Of a stretch of DNA of 5,532 bases, positions 1 to 5,388 are shown one piece after another. Within the stretch, counting starts at the first letter, position 1; every line of letters starts with the position of its first letter. The notes under the pieces were generated by a model that saw only the letters and a list, made by a program, of their open reading frames with translations, was not told the origin of the DNA and did not search any database. The position numbers were made by a program, and so were the translations under genes. Origin of the DNA: Deltaproteobacteria bacterium (GTDB lineage: Bacteria; Desulfobacterota; Desulfobaccia; Desulfobaccales; 0-14-0-80-60-11); contig JAMCQY010000148.1 of assembly GCA_023381945.1 (NCBI GenBank), positions 1 to 5,532 on the forward strand, given 5' to 3'.

Positions 1-252
1 CCGGCCGCCGGCGGTAATGAGAAAGTCCACCTTCGCCATCTTCTTCAACATCAGGGCGGTCTTGGGGTCGTGCCGGTTCGGCGTCTTAAGATAAGAGCCC
101 ACGCGGTTCCTCAAATTGACCGCTTTCCCGACATAAATGACCTTGCCCGCCGCATCTTTGAACAGATAGACGCCGCTGGCGCGCGGCACCTTGCCCAGGG
201 CCGCGGCCAAAGCGGGATAGGGCGAAGCAATCTTTACTTTAGATTCTGGCAT
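1..252 (-). CDS. uvrC: UvrC, excinuclease ABC subunit C, N-terminal fragment (runs off window)
   Basis: Only the first 84 codons are present; the gene continues beyond base 1. UvrC is the nuclease of the UvrABC nucleotide-excision repair complex and cuts on both sides of a DNA lesion. The visible part is the GIY-YIG nuclease domain, which makes the 3' incision. It reads [12 protein letters not shown] (residues 26-37), then [18 protein letters not shown] (38-55), supplying the two Tyr-containing strands and the Arg of [25 protein letters not shown] (61-80) follows, matching the usual UvrC stretch ahead of the catalytic Glu, which lies outside the window. ATG at 252-250 is the only start before an upstream in-frame TAA, but no strong Shine-Dalgarno sequence sits next to it. 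The gene is divergent from the aldo/keto reductase. A stand-alone GIY-YIG protein cannot be fully excluded, but the spacing and the DPKT segment favour UvrC. Confidence 0.87.
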   Translation of the reverse strand, partial: MPESKVKIASPYPALAAALGKVPRASGVYLFKDAAGKVIYVGKAVNLRNRVGSYLKTPNRHDPKTALMLKKMAKVDFLITAGGR

Positions 253-307
253 CTTATGTTTAGAATAACAGCCAGCCTCTTTTTAGACAAGCCAGGCCAA
301 AATCTTC

Positions 308-368
308 ACCGCTGAGACGCAGAGAACGCAGAGAGCATTTCTCTGTGCCCTCTGGCGTCGCTGCGGTT
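308..368. repeat. Imperfect palindromic repeat in the reductase leader
   Basis: The left arm (ACCGCTGAGACGCAGAGAACG..., from 308) and right arm (ending at 368) are reverse complements with a few mismatches around a short GCATT-type loop. The repeated CGCAGAGA wording is the style of a repetitive palindrome I recall from many environmental bacterial genomes; that is memory, not a search. It lies between uvrC and the reductase start. If the reductase promoter is upstream, the repeat would form a hairpin in its 5' leader, ending only about 5 bases before the AGGAG ribosome binding site. Confidence 0.6.
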
Positions 369-384
369 AAATCAGGAGTCCCTT

Positions 385-1221
385 ATGCCCATACCCACCC
401 GTCCCCTGGGCCGCACCGGACATGCGGCCACCATCCTCGGTTTGGGGGGAGAAGGGGTGCTGCGCACCTATGACTTTGAGAAGGATGCCCAGGCGGTGAT
501 CAATGCTGCCCTGGAGGCCGGCATCCGCTACTTTGAGTCCGCCCGGGCTTACTCCGGCAGCGAAGCCTACCTGGGCCGGGGGCTTAATGGCCACCGGGAC
601 GAGGTCTTCCTCACCAGCAAGTCCCACGGCCGCACCGCCAAGGAGGCCCTGGCCCACCTGTCCGTCACCCTGAAGAACCTGGACACCGACCACCTGGACC
701 TCTGGCAGGTGCACGATGTCCGCACCATGGCTGAAGTCGAGGCCCTGGGCGCCCCCGGCGGCGCTTATGAGGCCTTCCGCCAGGCCAAGGAGAAGGGTTG
801 GACCCGGTTCATCGGGGTCACCGGCCACCATGACCCGGCAGTCTTGAAAAAGGCCCTGGACCTCTATGAATTCGATACGGTACTGCTGCCGGTCAACCCG
901 GCTGAGCCCGCCCACGCCAGTTTCCTGCCCCTGGCCCGGGAAGCATTGGCCCGCGGCCTGGGAGTCATCGGCATGAAGGTCCTGTGCCGGGGACAGCTTC
1001 CCCGTATGGCCGAGGACCCCGAGGCCCTGGCCTGGGAGCTGGTGGCCTATGCCCTGAGCCAGGCCGTCAGCCTGGTGGTCATCGGCGCCGACAATCCGGA
1101 GCAGGTGCGGCTGCTGGCTGCGGCCGCCCGCGACTTCAAGCCCATGTCTCCGGAAGAGCAGCGCGCCCTGGAAGAGGCCGTGGCCCCTCATGCCCGGCAG
1201 CTGATGTATTATAAGCCGTAA
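385..1221 (+). CDS. Aldo/keto reductase family protein (278 aa)
   Basis: This is a predicted cytosolic NAD(P)H-dependent oxidoreductase with a TIM-barrel fold; the substrate is unknown. The N-terminus (RPLGRTGHAATILGLGGEG, residues 6-24) is the usual family opening. The barrel strands carrying the catalytic tetrad are visible: YFESARAYSGSE (49-60), FLTSKS (75-80) and LDLWQVHDV (104-112). These give Tyr56, Lys79 and His110, but the expected catalytic Asp is Glu51. GVIGMKVL (193-200) and VVIGADNPEQVRLL (231-244) fit the late strands and the cofactor-phosphate loop. The length is close to the family's short members. The start is supported by AGGAG at 374-378, six bases before ATG. It is divergent from uvrC and convergent with the TrmJ-like gene, so probably a single-gene unit. 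The long open frame on the opposite strand is a GC-codon shadow. Confidence 0.93.
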   Translation: MPIPTRPLGRTGHAATILGLGGEGVLRTYDFEKDAQAVINAALEAGIRYFESARAYSGSEAYLGRGLNGHRDEVFLTSKSHGRTAKEALAHLSVTLKNLDTDHLDLWQVHDVRTMAEVEALGAPGGAYEAFRQAKEKGWTRFIGVTGHHDPAVLKKALDLYEFDTVLLPVNPAEPAHASFLPLAREALARGLGVIGMKVLCRGQLPRMAEDPEALAWELVAYALSQAVSLVVIGADNPEQVRLLAAAARDFKPMSPEEQRALEEAVAPHARQLMYYKP

Positions 1222-1293
1222 GCTGTGAAAAACTTGGCGGCACCGGCTTTTCAGCCTGTGCCTCGATGCCGATGGTAACGCTATGAGCCCTCT

Positions 1294-1404
1294 GTGAAAT
1301 TCCTCCCAACAAGCCAGAGGGCCTCATTAAGCACCATTAGATGGAGAGCAGGCGCCCTCGCCTGCAACACACAGCCGGGGGCGGCTGTTCTCCGTGATTT
1401 TTGC
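1294..1404. repeat. 111-bp MITE-like palindromic element, copy A
   Basis: This copy matches 3271-3381 in the same orientation and to the same length. Both share CAAGCCAGAGGG near the left end, then GGAGAGCAGGCGCCCTCGCC in the centre. Two perfect hairpins follow each other: CAGGCG-CCCT-CGCCTG (1349-1364) and CAGCCG-GGGG-CGGCTG (1372-1387). The outer halves can also pair: 1343-1357 with 1379-1393, 13 of 15 positions. The ends are degenerate inverted repeats compared with copy B. It fills the gap between two convergent genes, ending 10 bases from the trmJ-like stop codon, and may act as a bidirectional transcription end. It encodes no protein. Confidence 0.82.
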
Positions 1405-1414
1405 AGACTCCCTA

Positions 1415-2185
1415 CTACTTTTTCAGGTCCTCCAACCTCTTCCCGCAGTACCAGTCAATCTGCCGGCAAATGCCCTTGATCACCTGGGCTTCCCGGGCCC
1501 GGAGGCCGTGCCGGTGGAAGAGGCGGCGCACATTGAACATCCAGTGCTCCGGATTCTGGTGAGAAATAAAGTTGATCTTCAGCAAGGTCTTCTGGAGCAT
1601 GGCAAACATGGACTCCAACTCCCGGCTGTTGGCCAGGCGGGGCATGAAGTGTGGTTTATAGCTTACCGCGGTGAAGAGCTCATAGGCCAGCACCATCACC
1701 GCCTGGGCCAGGTTCAGGGAAGAGCAGTCTGCGGTGGGGATGGTCACCAAGGCGTGGCAATAGGGCAGTTCGTCATTGGTGAGGCCGAAATTCTCCGGCC
1801 CGAAGAGCAGGGCGATGTCATTTTCGGCCGACAGGTCGATGAGCTTTTGGGCCGCTTCCCGGGGGGTGAGGTAGTCGCTGCGCACCCCGCCCAGGCGGGC
1901 CGTGGTGCCGACCACGTATCGGAAGGGCGCCAGGGCCGATGAGAGATCGTCCCAGACTTCCATGCGGTTCAATAACTCCACCGCCGGGCCGGTGGCCATC
2001 ATGGCCATGCGGTCAAAGTCGAGGTCCAGGGGCTGCACCGCAATGAGGCGCGAAAGGCCCATGTTGCAGGCGGCCCGGGCCACCGCACCGATGTTTTCCG
2101 CCAACCGGGGCCGGAACAAGACCACCGCCACCCTATCCAGACGCACCCGGACTTCCGGGTCCGGATGTTTGCCTCGCTTCATCAT
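1415..2185 (-). CDS. trmJ: TrmJ-like SpoU/TrmH-family RNA 2'-O-methyltransferase (256 aa)
   Basis: This is a SPOUT-class, SAM-dependent methyltransferase. The closest family by memory is TrmJ, which methylates the ribose 2'-OH of nucleotide 32 in tRNA. All three SpoU motifs are present. Motif 1 is NIGAVARAACNMGL (31-44), with the catalytic-type Arg37. Motif 2 is LLFGPENFGLTNDEL (126-140). Motif 3 is the knot segment IPTADCSSLNLAQAV (149-163) followed by MVLAYEL. The length is close to the roughly 245-residue E. coli TrmJ. The C-terminal RRLFHRHGLRAREAQVIKGI (220-239) also resembles the TrmJ helical extension. Two ATG codons stand in tandem (2185 and 2182), with no strong Shine-Dalgarno sequence to choose between them. 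The gene converges on the aldo/keto reductase. Another TrmH-family target (rRNA) is possible, so the symbol is less certain than the family. Confidence 0.88.
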   Translation of the reverse strand: MMKRGKHPDPEVRVRLDRVAVVLFRPRLAENIGAVARAACNMGLSRLIAVQPLDLDFDRMAMMATGPAVELLNRMEVWDDLSSALAPFRYVVGTTARLGGVRSDYLTPREAAQKLIDLSAENDIALLFGPENFGLTNDELPYCHALVTIPTADCSSLNLAQAVMVLAYELFTAVSYKPHFMPRLANSRELESMFAMLQKTLLKINFISHQNPEHWMFNVRRLFHRHGLRAREAQVIKGICRQIDWYCGKRLEDLKK

Positions 2186-2212
2186 TTTACTTTAACATAT
2201 CTTTGCGGCAAC

Positions 2213-2247
2213 TTGTAAAGGGCGGCTAGCGCTCGCCGCCCTTACAA
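2213..2247. repeat. 35-bp near-perfect palindrome between divergent genes
   Basis: TTGTAAaGGGCGGC (2213-2226) pairs with GCCGCCCTTACAA (2235-2247) with one bulged A. The centre (TAGCGCTC) is itself nearly symmetric around AGCGCT. It lies 28 bases upstream of the trmJ-like start and about 120 bases upstream of the Slp gene. It could be an operator, a cruciform-forming repeat or a mobile palindrome. The flanking word CAACTTGTAAA recurs at 2287-2297, outside the palindrome, hinting at a repeat family or a repeated site. Confidence 0.7.
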
Positions 2248-2290
2248 ACGCCCCGGCCACATTGCACCAAAACCTTTTTCTTCCGCCAAC

Positions 2291-2318
2291 TTGTAAACGC
2301 TCGCAGTTGCCTTATTAT
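2291..2318 (+). promoter_or_regulatory. Candidate sigma-70-type promoter for the slp operon
   Basis: TTGTAA (2291-2296) and TATTAT (2313-2318) are 16 bases apart. They match the -35 consensus at 4 of 6 and the -10 consensus at 5 of 6 positions. A start near 2325 would give a leader of about 45 bases before the TTG start. This is a sequence match only. Confidence 0.4.
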
Positions 2319-2359
2319 TAAAAAAGAGCAATACTTGCTGCATTACTGCGATCAATCGT

Positions 2360-2364
2360 GGAGG
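2360..2364 (+). promoter_or_regulatory. Shine-Dalgarno GGAGG that favours the TTG start of slp
   Basis: GGAGG stands 5 bases before TTG at 2370-2372. It overlaps the alternative GTG (2358-2360), so it cannot serve that codon. This is why the lipoprotein is drawn from the TTG. Confidence 0.65.
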
Positions 2365-2369
2365 CCGTC

Positions 2370-2897
2370 TTGAAAACTTCTTCCTGGCTCATTTTTGTGG
2401 CCTGGCTAGCCCTAGCGGGGTGCGCTCCGGCCGTCTCAACCACCATGCAGCCGGAGACCGGGCCGCGAGTAGGGTTTGCCGAGCTTTCGGCCCAGCCGGA
2501 GAAATATCAGGGCCAGACCAAGATCCTGGGCGGCGAAGTGATGCGGGTCCGGCCGCAGGGCCGGGGCAGTCTGCTCATTGTGGATCAACATGATCTGGAC
2601 AGCCACCTTTTCCCCAGCACTGGCGCCTCCGGCGGCACCTTCCTGGTGGAGAGCGACGAATGGCTGAGTCCTGGGGCTTATCAGCCTAAAAGCGTGATAA
2701 CGGTGGCGGGAGTGGTGGAGGGTAAAAAAGATGGTCTGCTGTTGCTTAAAGCCAGACAGATTCATCTTTGGGAAGGTCCCAGATGGGAAAAGTGGTACTA
2801 TCCGGTGCCCCGGGAATGGTACGGCAATGATCCCAACCTGGAACGCTGGTACACCCCGCCTTACTTTTCCCCATGGTACCCTGGAACTGGGAGATGA
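2370..2897 (+). CDS. Slp-family outer-membrane lipoprotein (175 aa)
   Basis: The N-terminus is a classic lipoprotein signal: Lys2, a hydrophobic stretch WLIFVAWLALAG (6-17) and the lipobox L-A-G-C with the lipidated Cys18. The residues after Cys (Ala, Pro) do not carry the inner-membrane Asp signal, so outer-membrane placement is expected. The body follows the Slp (starvation-inducible lipoprotein) pattern: VGFAELSAQPEKYQGQTKIL (34-53), GGEVMRVRPQ (54-63), SLLIVDQHDLDS (67-78), a GTFLVESDEWLSPGAY stretch (89-104), then VITVAGVVEGKKDG (109-122) and IHLW (131-134). Slp function is poorly understood; it is linked to stress or starvation in E. coli. The C-terminal tail (residues 134-170) is unusually rich in Trp, Tyr and Pro. 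The start is TTG with GGAGG upstream; a GTG at 2358 would add four residues, including an acidic one, to the signal. It ends 6 bases before the Mth938-like gene, so the two are probably cotranscribed. Confidence 0.82.
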   Translation: MKTSSWLIFVAWLALAGCAPAVSTTMQPETGPRVGFAELSAQPEKYQGQTKILGGEVMRVRPQGRGSLLIVDQHDLDSHLFPSTGASGGTFLVESDEWLSPGAYQPKSVITVAGVVEGKKDGLLLLKARQIHLWEGPRWEKWYYPVPREWYGNDPNLERWYTPPYFSPWYPGTGR

Positions 2898-2903
2898 TAA
2901 TCG

Positions 2904-3245
2904 ATGCACGTTGACGCTTACGACTTCGGCTCCATAGTCATCGACGGACGGACCTACCGGTCTGATCTCCTGATCTGGCCCGGTCAGCTGAAATCCGACT
3001 GGTGGCGCGCCGAAGGGCACCTGTTGCAATTGCCGGACCTGGAGGAGGCCCTGGCGGCCGAACCCCAGGTGTTGGTGGTGGGCACCGGCGCCTACGGCAA
3101 TATGGCCGTGGGCCCGGAGTTGGTGTCCTATTTGCAGGCTAAAGGGATTGAACTGCTGGCCCAGCCGACCCGGGAGGCTTGTCAGATCCTCAATAAACTG
3201 GGAGGCAAACGCCGCCTGGCCGCGGCCTTACATCTGACCTGTTAG
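2904..3245 (+). CDS. Mth938-like domain protein (DUF498/NDUFAF3-AAMDC fold), 113 aa
   Basis: This is a small single-domain cytosolic protein of the Mth938 family, which also contains eukaryotic AAMDC and the complex I assembly factor NDUFAF3. The bacterial role is not established. Family marks are clear: FGSIVIDGRTYRSDLLIWP (8-26), the W-R-x-x-G-H segment WWRAEGHLL (33-41), the strand and loop VLVVGTGAYGNMAVGPEL (56-73), GIELLAQPTREACQILNKLG (81-100) and the C-terminal hallmark AAALHLTC (106-113). It is full length. ATG lies 6 bases after the Slp stop, and GGGAG at 2889-2893, inside the end of slp, is the likely ribosome binding site, so translation may be coupled. Element copy B follows 25 bases downstream and could end the operon transcript. 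Confidence 0.88.
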   Translation: MHVDAYDFGSIVIDGRTYRSDLLIWPGQLKSDWWRAEGHLLQLPDLEEALAAEPQVLVVGTGAYGNMAVGPELVSYLQAKGIELLAQPTREACQILNKLGGKRRLAAALHLTC

Positions 3246-3270
3246 CTACCGTGCAAACCTTAAGATCTCG

Positions 3271-3381
3271 GCGAAAATCCCTGCCGACAAGCCAGAGGGT
3301 CTCATACACATAATATGATGGAGAGCAGGCGCCCTCGCCTGTAATATACAGCCGGGGGCGGCTTGTCCCCATGATTTTCGC
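3271..3381. repeat. 111-bp MITE-like palindromic element, copy B
   Basis: This is the second copy of the element at 1294-1404, with better preserved ends. The left end has GCGAAAATC (3271-3279) and GACAAGCC (3286-3293). The right end has their exact reverse complements, GGCTTGTC (3360-3367) and GATTTTCGC (3373-3381). The spacers are 6 and 5 bases. Internal hairpins are CAGGCG-CCCT-CGCCTG (3326-3341) and AGCCG-GGGG-CGGCT (3350-3363). There is no reading frame of note and no obvious target-site duplication. It marks the boundary between the slp operon and the rearranged region. Confidence 0.85.
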
Positions 3382-3389
3382 AGTCATTC

Positions 3390-3611
3390 ATGAACCTTTG
3401 GTTCACCCGGAAACATGAAAAGTTAGTGGAAGTATGCTATTGGCCTGGACATCGCCACGAACCCGGAGACCTCTATTTGGAAGTCAAGATCGCCCCCCAT
3501 CCCCTCTTCACCCGCCAGGAACGGGACCTGCATTACCGGGTCTCTCTGAGCCGCAATGAAATAACCGCTGTCACCAGTTTGGGGATTAATTACCTGCCAA
3601 CCATAACCTGA
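3390..3611 (+). pseudogene. DnaJ/CbpA C-terminal-domain fragment (remnant)
   Basis: An open frame of 73 codons holds a short piece of a J-domain co-chaperone's C-terminal substrate-binding region. PGDLYLEVKIAPHPLF (from about 3462) followed by DLHYRVSLS (to 3551) matches the DnaJ/CbpA pattern GDLYLEV-x-PHPLF-R-x-x-x-DL-x-x-x-V-x-LS. Nothing recognisable as a J domain, G/F linker or zinc region is upstream, where element B stands instead. Similarity stops at 3551; the rest of the frame is the antisense of the truncated minus-strand module. So this is about 35 residues of a gene that normally has 300 or more. The ATG at 3390 is incidental, and expression as a functional protein is unlikely. Confidence 0.65.
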
Positions 3612-3895
3612 CCATTGGTTAGCTTGAATGTTTCTCTGGGGTACCAAGGCAATGTAGCCGGCATTGACATAATCGGTGATATTTTGCCGTACATTATTGG
3701 CAACCAAAAAGTTGGGAGTATCTGGTTGATATTGTCTTTATTGATATTATAAATCGGCATTCCCTGCTGGTTAGCCAGGACCAAGATTTTCTCGGTGGAC
3801 ACCGCGGCTATACCGTATAGTTGTTCAATTATGGCATGTTCGCAGGCAGAGCTGATGGAGCCGGAAGTAATCATCCAGGCACGTTCAGAGGTATT
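3555..3895 (-). pseudogene. Truncated, frameshifted second copy of the transglutaminase-associated module
   Basis: This repeats the middle of the protein at 4426-5388. SERAWMITSGSISSACEH, EQLYGIAAVSTEKILVLANQ, GMPIYNINKDNINQILP and NQWSGYGWQVINPQTG line up with the other copy's ERAWMLTAGSFSSAAES, EQIYGIESVSTEKILYMANQ, GIPIYTLNKDNINQILP and NQWFGYGWQIIDPNTG. The reading frame breaks at an A5 tract (3706-3710). One added base restores NQILPTFLVANNVRQNITD against NQILPSLPLANIVKQNISD. The N-terminal part of the module is missing: homology begins right after the membrane gene's stop codon. The C-terminal part ends at about 3555, where the frame runs into the antisense of the DnaJ fragment. ATG at 3874 is internal to the homology and probably not a true start. 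It is likely a dead or orphan cassette. Confidence 0.8.
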
Positions 3896-4267
3896 TTAAT
3901 CTTCTTCCTTCGCAACAATATTAAGCCATGTTTTTACGTTCACAATAAAAAAATAAATCGGAAGAATGCAACCATGTAGTAATAAAATAACAATAAGAGA
4001 ATATGTTATATAGCCAAAGGAACTTGATACATATATAAATAATGACAGTATTGATATTATTATAATTAAATCGTTGATAGATTTTTTAAGCTTTCTATTA
4101 AAATTTGCATATATAGGTAATATTATCTGGTTATTAATTCTATTTTGATATTTTATAGTAAATAATACAATAATATATGCAAAGATAACAATTAGCCACA
4201 TAAAAGCAGCAATATAAGAAATTATATTAGGTGGAGATATCACTTCATTTACACGATCAATATTCAT
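3896..4267 (-). CDS. Small AT-rich multi-pass membrane protein of unknown function (123 aa)
   Basis: I do not recognise a family. The protein has about four hydrophobic segments: ISYIAAFMWLIVIFAYIIVL (about 16-35), a basic amphipathic middle (KYQNRINNQIILPIYANFNR), DLIIIISILSLFIYVSSSFG (about 66-85), and a stretch that begins YSLIVILLLHGCILPIYFFI and may hold one or two helices. It ends VAKEED. Base composition and codon use are strikingly AT-rich compared with every other gene here, which suggests recent transfer. ATG at 4267 has AGGA at 4277-4280, and a TATAAT-like -10 lies upstream (4312-4307). Its stop codon abuts the truncated module directly. Downstream of a module with a hydrophobic C-terminus, an immunity role is conceivable but unproven. 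Confidence 0.7.
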   Translation of the reverse strand: MNIDRVNEVISPPNIISYIAAFMWLIVIFAYIIVLFTIKYQNRINNQIILPIYANFNRKLKKSINDLIIIISILSLFIYVSSSFGYITYSLIVILLLHGCILPIYFFIVNVKTWLNIVAKEED

Positions 4268-4306
4268 AATGTATTATCCTTTAATTATTAATAAATAGCT
4301 AGATAA

Positions 4307-4312
4307 ATTATA
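4307..4312 (-). promoter_or_regulatory. Perfect TATAAT -10-like hexamer upstream of the small membrane gene
   Basis: The minus strand reads TATAAT 40 bases before the membrane-protein ATG, just downstream of the 4319-4364 hairpin. No good -35 is seen at 17 bases, where the hairpin arm lies. The surrounding DNA is so AT-rich that a chance match is possible. Confidence 0.3.
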
Positions 4313-4318
4313 TTACAA

Positions 4319-4364
4319 ATATTCTTTCCCTGCTGGTTGCACAACATCAGCAGGGAAAGAATAT
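4319..4364. terminator. Strong hairpin, 17-bp perfect stem, candidate bidirectional terminator
   Basis: ATATTCTTTCCCTGCTG (4319-4335) is exactly reverse-complementary to 4348-4364. The 12-base loop contains GTTG-CA-CAAC, which can extend the stem with a two-base bulge. AT-rich DNA with T runs follows on both sides but no long pure T tract. It lies in the 158-base gap between the module protein and the membrane gene on the same strand, so it would separate them into different transcripts or attenuate read-through. An attachment-type or recombination site is an alternative. Confidence 0.6.
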
Positions 4365-4425
4365 ATTTAAATATTATTGTTAATTAGGCATAATATCTCC
4401 TCCTGGATAACTTTTTGTCAAAACA

Positions 4426-5388
4426 TTAAACAACTTGCATCGCATTTGTTTGATGATACAGAAGGCCGCACTCATATGGATGATCAATGCAATCAAGTTT
4501 TCGCCTCGAGAAATATCTTGGCCAAATATAGTACCTCACAAAGACGAAAACAAAAATGACAGCGGCAATGAAAAGCAGTATAGATAACAAAGTAAGGCTC
4601 CCCGCAAAGAAAGCAAGAAAGAATTCCCCTCCTGACAAAGCCGCGAGAAAGGCACTACCCAGATATCGGATTATTTCCGCCCGGTATTCGAGATAACCAA
4701 ACAGTCCTGCAAGTGCCCCCGCTATTGCAGTTGCTATCCAATCTGCAACACGTGACCCAGCACCCCCTCCAGTAATTATTTCACTGCCGCTGGTCAAATA
4801 GCCGGCAAGCAAATATGCTGCCGCGCCAGTATTTGGGTCGATAATCTGCCAGCCATAGCCGAACCATTGGTTAACCTGGAGACCGGTCCGGGGCACCACC
4901 GCAATCCATCCAGAGTTGAGTACTGCATCGGAGATATTCTGTTTTACGATATTGGCAAGGGGCAGAGAAGGTAGAATCTGATTGATGTTATCCTTGTTGA
5001 GGGTATAGATCGGGATCCCTCGTTGATTAGCCATATATAAAATCTTTTCGGTAGATACAGATTCTATACCGTAGATTTGTTCAAAAACTGCAGATTCGGC
5101 TGCTGAGCTGAAGGATCCGGCCGTGAGCATCCATGCGCGTTCATCTTCCGACTTGCCGGTGATAGAAACAGGAGCCAAAATATTGCGCTTCACATCCATA
5201 CCAACGCTGCCAGGTTGCACTCTTAATATGAGTCCGAAAAACGAGATAACCCGCAAATCTCGAGCTATGAAATCCTGAGAGGGCTCTCGGGTCCAGGTAA
5301 TTTTATCCAATTTAGCCACTGTATGGCTAAATTCATCTATTTCGGCAAAATATGCCATACCGGTGAGATGCAAGACCTCTTCAACCAC
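4426..5388 (-). CDS. C-terminal part of a large transglutaminase-associated protein with hydrophobic tail (N-truncated, 320 aa)
   Basis: Function is unknown. Wording such as VLHLTGMAYFAEIDEF (5-20), VSTEKILYMANQRGIPIY (111-128), NKDNINQILP (131-140) and NQWFGYGWQIIDPNTGAAAY (173-192) resembles, by memory, the region near the C-terminus of very large transglutaminase-like or Rhs-type secreted proteins. A Gly-rich hinge, SGSEIITGGGAGS (200-212), follows. After it comes a different kind of sequence: a helix at about 216-233 and a long hydrophobic run at about 243-287 (probably two membrane helices). The basic tail RRKLDCIDHPYECGLLYH includes two Cys. The GTG at 5388 is arbitrary. Module-like sequence (GLYYVQLANTVTQEV) continues upstream in frame to TAA at 5457-5455, with no ATG, GTG or TTG giving a convincing start, so the true N-terminus has been lost. 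It is either a pseudogene remnant or an orphan C-terminal cassette. A degraded second copy lies at 3555-3895. Confidence 0.68.
   Translation of the reverse strand: MVEEVLHLTGMAYFAEIDEFSHTVAKLDKITWTREPSQDFIARDLRVISFFGLILRVQPGSVGMDVKRNILAPVSITGKSEDERAWMLTAGSFSSAAESAVFEQIYGIESVSTEKILYMANQRGIPIYTLNKDNINQILPSLPLANIVKQNISDAVLNSGWIAVVPRTGLQVNQWFGYGWQIIDPNTGAAAYLLAGYLTSGSEIITGGGAGSRVADWIATAIAGALAGLFGYLEYRAEIIRYLGSAFLAALSGGEFFLAFFAGSLTLLSILLFIAAVIFVFVFVRYYIWPRYFSRRKLDCIDHPYECGLLYHQTNAMQVV

Noticed and set aside
367..1191. A 274-codon open frame on the minus strand across the aldo/keto reductase
   Set aside because: It is the GC-rich shadow of the plus-strand gene, whose product has clear AKR motifs; the antisense product is Gly/Gln-rich low-complexity sequence with no recognisable domain.
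1222..1262. Possible hairpin GCTGTGAAAA...TTTTCAGC as a terminator for the reductase
   Set aside because: The stem has a bulge and a long loop, with no T run after it; the adjacent element copy A is a better candidate.
1340..1390. CRISPR-like array suggested by tandem hairpins
   Set aside because: There are only two hairpins with different sequences and no regular repeat-spacer pattern; the unit is a dispersed palindromic element.
1394..1942. A 182-codon plus-strand frame opposite the TrmJ-like gene
   Set aside because: The minus strand encodes all three SpoU motifs; the plus-strand translation has no family features.
2436..3029. A 197-codon minus-strand frame across slp and the Mth938 gene
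   Set aside because: It spans two well-supported genes on the other strand and shows no domain.
3391..3405. Small perfect hairpin TGAACC-TTT-GGTTCA
   Set aside because: Six pairs in isolation are expected by chance and no T run or gene boundary supports a role.
4377..4559. A 60-codon plus-strand frame over the end of the module gene
   Set aside because: It overlaps the minus-strand coding region and has no recognisable features or ribosome binding site.
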